A stretch of 64,000 nt of DNA from Leucocoprinus leucothites (lineage: Eukaryota > Basidiomycota > Agaricomycetes > Agaricales > Agaricaceae). Below the pieces are notes generated by a model. The model worked only from the letters and a program-made list of their open reading frames with translations, did not search any database and was not told the origin of the DNA. The DNA lies in assembly GCA_013368445.1 (NCBI GenBank), contig JAACJO010000003.1:2108001-2172000 (forward strand), in the 5' to 3' direction. Made by a program: the position numbers and the translations under genes. Positions 53,845 to 64,000 of the stretch are shown here, one piece after another; the stretch's first letter is position 1; each line of letters starts with the position of its first letter.

Positions 53845-56205
53845 TCAGAATCCCTCGTTGTAAATCTTCCTCGACAGTGCAACATAGAACCTCTCCAGAT
53901 CCTCCTTGCTCTCCAACTCGTTCATTTTCTTATTTACGGTCCCATTTGCCTCCTCTTGTTCCTGAGTGCGAGCTTGGGCTTTCTGTTTCAGCTCGTCCAT
54001 AATCCCGTTTGCAGCCTCCACAACTCGCTCGGGCGCTTTGACAGGAGCATTTGCAGCGCTAGTTGGTGATGAGGATGTCGAAATGGATTTAGCAGACGCT
54101 GGGATCTGGTCAACGAGCCAGTCAAACACAGTTGACAGTCGATCAGTGGAGGCTTTCAGAATGTGATCCTCGTCTACATTTGGCTGGTCTGAGGGCGCAG
54201 AGCGTTGGGCAGGTTTGGGTGTAGGAGGCGCAGGAGAATTCGATGCTGCAGCGGCTTGGAGTTTCGCGTTTCGCTCGATGCGTTCTTCTTGCTTCCAAGC
54301 ACTAACAAAACGACTCCAATCAAGAATACTCCAAGCACCACTACCCGAGGAAAGACCAAAGTTGAGGTTATCCAGGGAAGGAAGGTCGATGTCAAGCCCT
54401 CTGGCTCCCCTCATTTCCCAATCTATGGAACGGGAAGTCATGAATATCCTGTTGTTAATTAACGAAAAAGTAGCCCTTACGATCACAGCCTTCCATGATC
54501 CCTAGGAATTCTCCCCATTTTGCGCTTTGCACAGAAACAAGCCCATCGTTGCCCCATTCCCTCTCTTGGGCCCATAGCGGCACGCCTTCGTCACTTTCCT
54601 CGTCATCTTCCAATCCTCGATCCTTTCGATGTTGTTCCCAAAGTTGCTTGAGCTTCAGCCGCTGCTTGATCTCTGTCTCATCCAATATTACCTTCGGGAG
54701 CCAGAGGGGATGCCAGATACTAACGCCTGACAAGCGACTGGCAACACTGAAGTATTTCACTTTGGGATCATTAGGTGTCGCAGGGTTAAAGACGTTGTTG
54801 AGGTATGCAGTAGTTAGATTTGAGTAAGCAGGCGAGTCCACTACAGAGAGGAGAAGGGTTGTGAAAGACGAAGGGAGCGCCGAAAGCGAGAGGGAAAACG
54901 AAGTTGATTCGGGTTTCGGATTAGCGTTGTTTGGAGGTGGGATTACTGAGTCGTGCATAATGTCGTTCTCAAGAGCTTTAGCAAGTTCTCGCTCCTGCTT
55001 ATTCAGTTTGCCAATGCCAATATTCTCCTATTATGGGGTGAGACTAGCTCGCTCGACTCCAGTTATGTTGTAGATCACTCACGGCACACCAGTCCATGAA
55101 TGGACTCCCCCGATGTGGGGTACTGACACTCGTCAGGGACAGGGGTGTGTATTCTGTTGGGCGGAGGTGGGTAATCAGATACCGGCTATCCAAACCACCC
55201 ATAGAGTGTGCGAGAAGGTTAATGCCTCGACCTCTCGCTTTGACACTGAGCTGTTCATCTAGCCGAGCGGCCCGAGAAGCAATGGATCCAGTGCTGTGGA
55301 ACATCATTAGTTCATTGCCTGCTTCTACAAATCCACAATCATATATCCACTTACCCAGGTACAGATGTCACGATCACTTCAGCACCCACTTTATCCCGAA
55401 GGATCTTCAGAATGTTGGACCAGTAGTGTACCCGAATACTGGGGAAGGATGCAGGACCACGAGTGTCAAAACCGTAAAGACCTCCACATCTAGTTTGAGC
55501 TTGTGTATGGCACTGACATAGTGAGCGGAAAACATACCATGACAGAGTACAATCGGGAAGCGTGGCTTTCGTAGCGGCTCAAAGAGTGTCGGACTCGTGA
55601 GGAGTTGATGGATGATATCCGGTGGGAGTTGTGCCAGCTTCTTTTCATGTGATGGAAGCACCTTGAACGGATCCTGATCTTGTTTCCTGTCGGGGCGCCG
55701 GTTAGGCGACGGGGGTGGGTCATCTTGGGGGTCATTGGGATTGAGGTTCATTTGTAGGGACGGCACCGAGGACCATGAGATTGTGCGCCCCAGCCATGGT
55801 ATTGAGAGTGCGTCCGCTGGAAAAGACAGGTAGTCAGCTGGGCCTGCTTGATAACGGCGCTAATGAGGCTAATCACGGACCTCGAAGTAGACCCTCGTAC
55901 ATCCCAATGCGAGCGTCCCTAGACACTGTGGTCCACTTGTCCACGATAATGCTTCTTGCATGTCGCCAATCGTTTCTAGACGGCCATGATGGCCATTCCA
56001 CAGCTTTGAGTCCATCGAGGGTTTGCTGCGCCATTCCTTTGGGGTTGGCAGTCCTCAAGATGACGTCCGGACCCTTTCTGAGTTGTTCATCTGCCTTTGC
56101 CTGGCGGTGAAGAAGGTACTGGTTGGATATGCCGAATGCACCGACGGCGTTTGCGAGTCTTCTGAGTAGAACTACGACTTGTGTAGGGACATAGACGTTG
56201 TTCAT
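53845..56205 (-). CDS. Alpha/beta-hydrolase lipase (fungal triacylglycerol-lipase-like)
   Basis: Multi-exon lipase of the fungal intracellular type. The N-terminal helical region (MNNVYVPTQVVVLLRRLANA) precedes a Pro-rich linker. The hydrolase core starts KPRFPIVLCHG, followed by LYGFDTRGP, VHYWSNILKILRDKVGAEVI and the nucleophile elbow GINLLAHSMGGLDSRYLI (GxSxG as HSMGG). Next is TSVSTPHRGSPFMDWC. The C-terminal half has YFSVASRLSGVSIWHPLWLP, the acidic stretch DRGLEDDEESDEGVPLWAQE and NDGLVSVQSAKWGEFLGIME, with the likely catalytic Asp region near it. The end is DLERFYVALSRKIYNEGF. The N-terminus could be a mitochondrial or membrane-targeting helix. Substrate specificity is unknown. It diverges from the MIF4G-like gene. 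Confidence 0.82.
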
Positions 56206-56731
56206 GGTGTTGGAAGGAAAAGCATCATAATCGTTTTTCGGTTACTCAATTCGGCAGATTGGGGCTGGAATGGTCTCGTGATTCGCTGGACACGTGTCTG
56301 GATTGCTGAGATCATTGATGCATTGATTAATGATGCATTGATCGGGAGATTGCAACCGAATATGAATATCCAATTGTGGTTAATGAACTAACCCTCACAG
56401 AACGCCACTTTGACTAGCGATTGTTTGCTGCTGATGTTTTGTTTCTCTTCTCGAAGGGTGGTCTGGGCACAAATGGCAGGTGGTACGGATTTTAGCCCGA
56501 ACAATTGCCCAGTGACAAGCCTAACTGCCTTGTGTCCTATGTAAACTTAGTCTCTTGTGCTCTGTGTGCAGCGTCTACCGCATTGCCACGCGCCCCGTGC
56601 ATTTTGACATTAAAAGAGCACTTCTCAGGTGAGCTGCTCTCCCCTGCTTCTTTGTTGCCTCGAGCTCTCATCCTATCCTTTATCCCATTCCTACCTAAAG
56701 ATATCGTATCCTGTTTATCCGCCATTCCGAA
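56206..56731. promoter_or_regulatory. Intergenic between divergent lipase and MIF4G-like genes
   Basis: 526 bp between two start codons. It includes a doubled TTGATGCATTGATTAATGATGCATTGAT at about 56315-56342 (two copies of GATGCATTGAT) near the lipase side. No TATA box seen. Confidence 0.45.
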
Positions 56732-57881
56732 ATGTCACTGAACATCTGGTCAAATGCACTGGACAATGTCTCAGAGTCCTCTGCCAAGTCTTCACCCCGC
56801 CTCCCACCTCAGTCTCCGAAACTTCAGAAAGCTTGGGTGCCTAGAGGATGCCTCAAAGAGAAAACGTTGAGCGACTCCCTCGCTCAAGCACGTATAATTG
56901 CGATATTTCGCTCGGGAAGATTCCCGAATCGAATAGATAACACCAGTGCAGTCTTTGATGATCTCGAACCAGATGCCTTGGGTCAACTGGGGCCAAACTT
57001 TACTTTTGATGAAGTGGACGATCATCCAGGTGACGCTTCTGGCGTTCTACCTGACTTTGACGATGAACACTTGTTTGATACCGAGGAGTCACTCTCTTCG
57101 TATGGCTCATCGTTATCCTCTCGCTCCACTCCTCTGCAGGACTGGACCCCACACTGGTATCCCCAGTTCCGCGCTGTCCTCTCCAGCAGGTCAAAGGACG
57201 AATGTACGAACGCCTGCCGTGTTCTTGTTTTATCCACAGAATGGGGATACGAGGAGCTTGCAGAGCTCGCATACCAACTTGTTTCTTCTGCTTCGATAGG
57301 CGTGCCCCCGCTGGTTGTGGCTGCCTGCGCAACTAACGTCGAGCGTATGCTATTGGACGCGTCCAAACATGAGGCAGCGTCACTTTTCGTCTCGTGTATG
57401 TCAGAAAGCGCGTTTTCGGCGTGGCATCATTATTGGAACCCTGTATGTCTGATATATTCTCACTATACTAACATCTGACTGAAAGAAGATGATCACGCAG
57501 GGCTCGGATTTTAGCATCTATCCAGGTCGCCTTTTCAAAGTCACGCAACAACACATTGATGCCGCCTATGCCTCTTGTCGACTTTTGGGAAGTTTTTTCG
57601 TGGCCGGGATAGTTTCGCGCTTTTGGGTCAGGCAAGTCATCGATCTGACATTGCAAAATGCGGTCTTGTTGGAGCACATCGACGCTCTTGGCAACCTGCT
57701 TTCGTACGCTACGCCAGCGTTCTGGGAAGATGCTTCAGCAGGTGAGAAAGAGAGGACTGTGATCGAATTGTATGATTTGGTAGAACGGCTGTGCGAGTAT
57801 CACTTCCTGCGTCCAGAGCTCATAGAAGAGTACGAGAAGAAGGTGGAACAGATATGTGCCATGGTGGTGAGATCTTCGTGA
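56732..57881 (+). CDS. MIF4G-like helical-repeat protein, function unassigned
   Basis: Two exons (56732-57442, 57486-57881) give 368 aa. The N-terminal 130 residues are Ser-rich and acidic. The rest is helical: PQFRAVLSSRSKDECTNACR, WGYEELAELAYQLVSSASIG, then YASCRLLGSFFVAGIVSRFW followed by VRQVIDLTLQNAVLLEHIDA and LGNLLSYATPAFWED. That last pattern (C-LLG-L-F--G-V----V---I---L, then H-I-AL-NLL) resembles the MIF4G domain of eIF4G and related translation or decay factors. I see no eIF4E-binding motif. The assignment is a remote structural resemblance; the gene model itself is secure because the 43-bp intron removes the only break. Confidence 0.65.
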
Positions 57882-58646
57882 TCACCCAGCATGAAACCTC
57901 TCAGAGTACTACAGAAAGCGCTCCTGTAATAGTATTTATTAGCCACAATAAATTAATGTTGATCCATATGGTGATTTCGGTGCTCTCCATGTGTTTAGAT
58001 CTCCTCGGGGATGAGATGTTGCATAGAAGCCAACTTGATTTTCAAATACTCTCTGTTTATCCCTCACCCAATTAATCCCATCATCAACACCATCAGCAAA
58101 CCTGACATAAACCGCCATGTCAGCCCACTCCTGACTTTTCGGACCTTGTTGATAGACCTTGACCACATGAGACGAGATCTACGACGGCGATAAGGTGAGC
58201 ACACGACACTGAGCAAACCACGAGATCCTCAGCCTTGTTGCACATGCTGTATGTTGTGGAATTTGTAGACTTTCTGATGTTTACTCATGATGCATTACAG
58301 ATGCCTTCACATTGTTCGGCATGGCTAGGTTATTTTCGTCTGGGATAGACGGGTACATACTCGTCCACGGCCGCATGACCTGCAAAGGGTGTAGCTCGTG
58401 CTTCTTGTTCTCGTGAACAAAGATGCATCGATGAACAGCGACCCTGTTCTTACCCATATCCATGTTGTCCGTATCATCACATAAGTGAATCTAAACGTGA
58501 TATCAAGCGCTATACTCGGGGCGTCAACCTGAAATTAAATACTTGGAGCGTATAAAATCCCACCTTCCTTTCCGCCTACACCTGAGCACTTCTCGTTCAG
58601 GCTGGTTCTTCTCTCCCTCGCTCCATCGGAGTCTACGCGTCCGGTC
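57882..58646. other. Intergenic, GH20 promoter at right end
   Basis: 765 bp with short open frames on both strands lacking motifs. The right end has the GH20 TATA box. Confidence 0.5.
58551..58557 (+). promoter_or_regulatory. TATA box (TATAAAA) of the GH20 hexosaminidase
   Basis: Canonical TATAAAA about 96 bp before the ATG at 58647. Confidence 0.65.
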
Positions 58647-60786
58647 ATGAAGTTCCTCTCGCTGCTCTCCGCGTTTTTGCTCTTCACACCTGCTCTTGCA
58701 GTATGGCCAAGGCCGCAAAACATGACGACTGGCGAGACGCCTCTGCGTCTCTCACCTGGCTTCGTCATCAAAACCTCTAGTATCCATAATGCCCCACAAG
58801 ATCTCTTGGCCGCCATCGTCCGTACATCAAAGCACCTCAAGACTGATAAATTGGGTGCCCTTGTACCCGACCGTGGAGCATCGTCGGCGAGCAAAGCCCG
58901 CTCTGCGCACACCTTGCAGTCACTTACCCTCAGTTTGGAGAGTGGAGGGCGCTCTCAAGTGCAGAGTATCAGTGATGGCGCAGTCGCGGGGCTTGGAGCT
59001 ACGGATGAGAGCTATACGTTAGAGATTCCTGGGAATGGTGGAGATGCAAAGTTGACTGCGAGGACAGCATTGGGATTGTTCAGAGGTTTGACGACATTTG
59101 AGCAGTTGTGGTTTTATGTCGATGGAATCACGTATACCCTCGAGGCCCCGATCCAGGTCCAAGACGCGCCAGCTTATGTGAGTAGTCTTTGTTTTTCTTC
59201 TCTGGTGTAAAGGTGGAATTGAAAATGTTATCCTTGTAGCCGTATCGTGGTTTGATGTTGGATACTGCACGTAACTAGTGAGTACTTAATTGGAAGGTGT
59301 TGGAAGGAGGTTTACTGAATTGTTGTGTCCAGTTACTCTGTCGAGGACATCAAACGCACTTTGGACGCGATGAGCTGGACTAAGATCAATCATTTCCACT
59401 GGCACGTCGTCGATGCTCAGTCTTTCCCTCTCATCGTTCCTGGATTCGAGGAGCTTGCGAGGAACGGAGCGTACTCCGCTTCCCAGGTCTACACTACCCA
59501 AGATGTTAAGGATATTGTTTCATATGCTGCTGCAGTATGTATTTTACACTTTATCTTATTCCTGTTGTTGACAGGAATGCGTTACTTTAGCGCGGGATCG
59601 ACGTTATTGCGGAGTTTGATACCCCTGGACATACCACCATCATTGCTGAATCGCATCCTGAGTTTATCGCTTGTCCGTATGCATCGCCTTGGGCTTCATT
59701 CGCCAATGGTTTGTCGTCTCGCAAGCTTCTGGGATTGTCCACTTGCTTATTGTGATTGTAGAACCCCCTGCTGGCCAGCTTCGCCTCGCAAATGAAGATA
59801 CTATCAAGTTCACGACTAGCTTGGTCAAGGCTATGGCTTCTATGTTCCCTAGCAAATTTTTCAGCACTGGCGGCGATGAGATCAACGCCAACTGCTATGC
59901 AAAGGATAACCAGACTCAAGAGGAGCTTGGTATGTTGCTATTAAGTTTATGACGCCTCGGCAGCTAATGAATATACGTCTTTCGCAGCTGCTCAGGGCAA
60001 GACCTTTAACCAGGCTCTGGATGCGTTCGTTCAAGCTAACCACGCTGTTCTCGCTGATGCTGGAAAGACTGCTGTCGTTTGGGAAGGTGATACCCGAGAC
60101 CTGTTTCCGCACATGTCACTTAAAGCTAACACGAAATTTAGAAATGGCCATCGGCGACAACCAAGTTACACTCAAGAACGACACATTAGTCTTGTAAGAG
60201 CTTAATCTCCTCTATGAAACCTCCTTTCCTTCACACTTGACTCAATGTCTCTGTGTTTTGTCAGGGTCTGGATTTCTTCAGCCGACGTCAAAGCTGTTGC
60301 AGAGCGTGGACTTCGGCTCATCCATGCCGCCTCGGATTATTTTTATCTCGATTGCGGGCATGGTGGATGGGTTGGTAATTTTGTGGGTGGGAATTCTTGG
60401 TGTGATCCCTTCAAGACGTGGCAAAAGGCTTATTCGTTCGATCCTGCTGCCAATTTGACGGCTGAGGAAGCCAAGCTGGTTGCTGGCGGTACGTGTTCCT
60501 GCCCCATTTCCTCATCGCATTAGTTCATTCAATTGCATTGTTGTTATCAGGTCAACATCTTTTGTGGTCAGAACAATCCGGACATGCGAATTTGGATTCT
60601 ATTGTTTGGCCCCGGGCTGGAGCAACAGCAGAGTTGTTCTGGTCCGGCCCTGGGGGAGATGTGAGGAGTGCTTTGCCGAGGTTGCATGAACTTGCGTATC
60701 GGTATGTGCAGAGGGGTGTGAACGCGATCCCGTTGCAGCCACAGTGGTGTGCTTTGAGGCCTAATGCTTGTGATCTTGATGCATGA
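58647..60786 (+). CDS. Secreted GH20 beta-N-acetylhexosaminidase
   Basis: Exo-acting beta-N-acetylhexosaminidase that releases GlcNAc from chitin oligomers, acting with chitinases in wall turnover. Signal peptide MKFLSLLSAFLLFTPALAV, then VWPRPQNMTTGETPLRLS (GH20 N-terminal domain). Catalytic barrel: PYRGLMLDTARNYYSVEDIK, MSWTKINHFHWHVVDAQSFP, RGIDVIAEFDTPGHTT, the catalytic Asp-Glu pair in FFSTGGDEINANCY, GKTAVVWE, DYFYLDCGHGGWVGN, WCDPFKTWQKAYSF and a final SEQSGHANLDSIVWPRAGAT. It ends PQWCALRPNACDLDA. About eight introns. All catalytic blocks are intact. TATA at 58551-58557. Confidence 0.93.
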
Positions 60787-61271
60787 GAGGTTGCTGCTAT
60801 TGGACTTATTGTATCAGCTAGCCAGGGGTCTCTATCACTTCTGTCGTTACTCAGTAATTTATCGTGTAGTATGTTAATGGACGATGTTGATACCCCAGTT
60901 ATGTATTCTGATTTTGTGGTCAAGAATAGTGAGGCCTATCCACGTGGACGAATGATGAAGTGATGATTACATCAACACACAAACATCAAACTGCCAAGTC
61001 GGCCTTCGAACACGGCCGCAATTCGTGCGCGGCAGACAAACAGCAGTCAATTGCCACCTTACAACCATTACAAGTTACAACTTGTCACCCTCACTTGCTC
61101 GCAGGGCACATCTGGCCTCGATAAACCGCATCATCTGCTATACAGGCACCTCGGACTCGGTTTCGCATCCTCAGGAGTTCACTCGTACTTGACGAAAAAG
61201 GGGCACATCTTTGTTGCCTGCAATTTACCTAGAAGGATACTTATCGCACACAAAGGAGAAAGTTTGCAAGG
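60787..61271. other. Intergenic, no gene seen
   Basis: 485 bp between two plus-strand genes: GH20 3' end and epsin promoter. A Cys-rich open frame (61051-61314) overlaps the epsin start and is not supported. Confidence 0.5.
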
Positions 61272-63481
61272 ATGGATCGACTCGAGTCGTTGGGAAGTAC
61301 ACTGTCGAATTTGACGATGTATGATATCAAGAGTATGTATAACCAGGTGTGTGTTGCGCGTGTGTTGCTACTTTTGAATTTTGTTGGGTTTGCTCATATG
61401 GTCATTTGTTTTGTTCTGAATTTGCGTTGCGGTTGCGGATGGGGTGCTATGGTCTTTTGTGTTTGTTAGGCGAAGAATGTGGTGTTGAATATTAGTGAGA
61501 CGGAGGCGAAGGTTCGGGAGGCGACGAACGATGAGCCTTGGTATGTGTTCACCATCTTTGTGAGAGTAGTAGGTGATTCTGATCCGCTTGTTTCTCGTTT
61601 GTAGGGGCGCGAGTTCGACGCTGATGCAGGAAATTGCTCAAGGGTGAGTATCACTGCTACATTGATTCGGATATCTCTGACTTTGAGGTGGAATCGGTGT
61701 AGGACGTTCAATTTGTGAGTGTTTCTTATGAGTTGAGAAGGGAGTATTAGTTGAATCTGCGAAATGTGGGGTACAGTCAACAATTCAATGAGATCATGCC
61801 TTGCATCTATGCACGGTTCATGGAGAAAGAGGCGAGGCAATGGCGCCAGATATACAAGGTTCGTTATCTCCTCTACACTTCCTATCATCGATCACTCATG
61901 GAGGTTTGATACTTGTGATATAGGCATTGCAGCTACTGGAGTACTTGATCAAACACGGCTCGGAGCGAGTGGTGGACGATGCAAGGTCGCATATAAGCAC
62001 ACTCAAGATGTTACGCAGTTTCCACTATATCGATGAGAAGGGAAAAGATGAGGGTATCAATGGTATGTCATTCTCTTCAGCCTTGAGTATCAACTCTCCT
62101 TATCGCTCACGTACAATGGATGAATAGTCCGCAATCGAGCGAAAGAGCTCGTTGAGCTCCTTTCGGACGTTGAAAAGATTCGTATTGAAAGACGGAAAGC
62201 TAAGGCGAATAGGAACAAGTATACCGGTGTAGGGAATGATGGTGGGTATGGAGGGATGTCGTTCAGTACTGGAGGAAGCAGGTATGGTGGATTTGGGAGT
62301 GATTCACTGGGCGGTGGTGGTGGTGGTGGGAGTTATGGAAACGGTGAGCATCTCCTAAGGAAAAACATCATTTCTGATACTGATAATACCTGGTTGGTGA
62401 CGATAGATTACTACGGTTCAAGCTCATCTCGTGTGGGCGGATTCTCTGATTCCAGCAGCGGGAGGAGACAGTATGATGAATATGATGCTGGTGGTGACGA
62501 GATTGGTGGATCTGGCTCGGGGTCGTCTCCTGTTGCCCGAACCAGCTCTGCGAGGTCGCCGCCTAGGAGACAAGGCTCTGCGAATAATGGTCCTGCTCCT
62601 GTTGCTGCGCCCGCTCCTGCACCTGCGCCTGTAAAGAATCTTTTGGACTTTGATGATGATGATGTTCCTCCTACTACAAGTGCACCAGGACTAGCGACGA
62701 ACAAGGCGTTGCCTAAACCTATTGGACTAGATGGTATGTTTTTGTTTCCTGGATATCGAGGAATCGAATGGATTGATATTGTTATGCAGATGACGATTTT
62801 GATGATTTCCAGGCAGCACCTGTCCAAGCCCAAGCTCCTGCTGTGGCCTCCCCGATCCAAGCTTCTCCGCCTGCATCTCCTCTTGGGCAACAGGGGGCCA
62901 AGCCAAACTTGATGCAGTTGCTGGGGAACGCCGCACCGTTATCGCCTACCACTCAGGCTCAACCCCAGCAACCTGCAGCCGGTGGGTTCGGTGGAATGGG
63001 AATGGGGATGGGTGGAATGCAGATGCATAGAGCTAGTGGCTCTGTCGGTGGCGCTGCGATGCGACCTACCCCCACTGCTGCTACCAACACGACAGGTACT
63101 GGTGGGATGGGCATGGGCATGGGTATGGGTGGCGCCAGTACGATGGTGCCTACGCCTATGCGTGCAAACACCGCTTCACCTGCTAACGCTCAACAGCAGA
63201 GGAAGACAGGCCCGGCTGGTGGGTTTGATGATTTGTGGAACTTAGCTTCTTCTGGGAAGGCGAAACCTGCTTCGGGGGATGCGGCGCAGGGGAAGAGTAT
63301 GAAGGATTTGCAGAAGGAGAAGGTCACGGCTGGGTTGTGGGGTGGTGGTAGCTCAAGCTCTGGTATGGGATTTGGAGGCTCTGGTGCTGCCAAGCCTCCT
63401 GCTAATAACACAGGATTTGGGAACTTTGGGAATGGGAGCTCGAGCGGGGGAGGAGGCGGAGATGATGATTTACTGTTGTGA
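61272..63481 (+). CDS. ENT3: Epsin-like clathrin adaptor with ENTH domain (Ent3/EpsinR type)
   Basis: ENTH-domain adaptor that binds phosphoinositides and clathrin/adaptors on trans-Golgi or endosomal membranes. The ENTH domain starts MDRLESLGSTLSNLTMYDIK and continues AKNVVLNISETEAKVREATN, LMQEIAQG, FNEIMPCIYARFMEKEARQW, ALQLLEYLIKHGSERVVDDA and the final helix FHYIDEKGKDEGINVRNRAK. The long disordered tail has Gly-rich and Met-Gly repeats (GMGMGMGGM), DFDDDDVPPTTS and DDDFDDFQAAP, the acidic-Phe type of adaptor motif, and NLLDFDDDD, a clathrin-box-like stretch. It ends GGGGGDDDLLL at 63481. About seven introns in the first 1.5 kb, one of them inside the Gly-rich linker near 62341-62408. ENT3 rather than ENT1/2 is suggested by the absence of UIM-like motifs. 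Confidence 0.85.
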
Positions 63482-63755
63482 GATGTTAGCTATGCGTGTT
63501 CTTGGATACTCGTTACATGATTCTGTTCCTGCGACTCCGAGCTAGAACCCGCAGAAGTGATTAATGGTCGCTGGACCAGTGACTACCTGACGAGGGTGAT
63601 ATGGAGGCTATTTTTGGACAGGTGTTGTAGTCGTAGTATATATGCCGTGTCAAATGTCTCGCCCGCCATTTCTCTCTTCTTCTCTGTCTCTCGTTTACTC
63701 CGCGCGGACGACCGCTGGCTCATCGTCCGCTTGATATTTATCAATTATCGCTGGT

Positions 63756-64000
63756 ATGTCCAGGTCGTCTGCATCGTCGATTTCAACGCGAGGGCTCCTT
63801 GGGCGGGTGCCACTGAAGAGACTTCGGGACAATGACACGCAGGAATATGAAAAACGCCTGAGCGCATATGAGAGCTACCAGCTTGCGTCAACGACGGGGC
63901 AGGCGTTTGAGAGCCCGAGCTGGGAGGTGGACGTGACACGGGCGCTTATCCAGACGAGTCTTGATCCCAAAAAGGCAAGTGGCCGGGCACGCGGCAACAA
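63756..64000 (+). CDS. Start of an unrecognised gene, cut by right edge
   Basis: From ATG at 63756 the frame is open to the window end (81 codons): MSRSSASSISTRGLLGRVPL, then KRLRDNDTQEYEKRLSAYES, and EVDVTRALIQTSLDPKKA. The basic N-terminus followed by an amphipathic stretch looks coding, and the GC content rises at the right edge. I do not recognise the family. It is the first exon or part of one; the rest is outside the window. Confidence 0.45.
   Translation, partial: MSRSSASSISTRGLLGRVPLKRLRDNDTQEYEKRLSAYESYQLASTTGQAFESPSWEVDVTRALIQTSLDPKKASGRARGN

Noticed and set aside
62411..62890. 159-codon minus-strand open frame
   Set aside because: Antisense to the Gly/Pro/Asp-rich epsin tail.

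Overview
The window is nuclear DNA from a filamentous basidiomycete, most likely an Agaricomycete. Genes lie on both strands and are cut by many short GT-AG introns (mostly about 45-70 bp, a few apparently near 35 bp). The protein set is that of a mushroom-forming fungus: arrestin-like, TDT transporter, GH37, GH20, GH24, ADGF-type deaminase, epsin, and single-pass membrane protein families without an assigned domain. I found no rRNA, tRNA, CRISPR array, insertion sequence or recognisable transposon. Exon joins were worked out by hand from frame, splice sites and family conservation. Terminal exons and start codons are the least certain parts.

Layout. 1-18.3 kb is mostly conserved housekeeping: RPAP1 (cut by the left edge), an arrestin-like protein, a TDT-family transporter, a HIT hydrolase diverging from a 2OG-Fe(II) oxygenase, SmG, a PRMT3-type arginine methyltransferase, two small low-complexity proteins, and CCDC25 diverging from the splicing factor RBM25. 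19.4-28.8 kb holds a secreted GH37 trehalase converging on a secreted GH24 lysozyme with a Cys-rich N-terminus, then an ADGF/CECR1-type adenosine deaminase and the Msp1 AAA ATPase.

29.7-42.6 kb is the unusual accessory part. Three plus-strand paralogues of an unassigned N-out single-pass membrane protein are followed by three minus-strand small membrane proteins with Ser/Asn-rich ectodomains, separated by long gene-poor stretches. This six-gene block is the best candidate here for an undescribed system. 43.3-64 kb returns to conserved genes: ALG11, an FMN-dependent alpha-hydroxy-acid dehydrogenase with an outsized 851-bp intron, a SLP1-type SUN protein, an alpha/beta-hydrolase lipase diverging from a MIF4G-like protein, a GH20 hexosaminidase, an epsin (Ent3-like), and the start of an unrecognised gene at the right edge.

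The conserved genes are functionally unrelated neighbours, as is normal in fungi: transcription (RPAP1), splicing (SmG, RBM25), protein methylation (PRMT3), glycosylation and ER (ALG11, SLP1), outer-membrane protein quality control (Msp1) and clathrin traffic (epsin). One loose thread is that the arrestin-like protein and two of the three membrane paralogues carry PPxY motifs, the docking signal for Rsp5/Nedd4-type WW domains.
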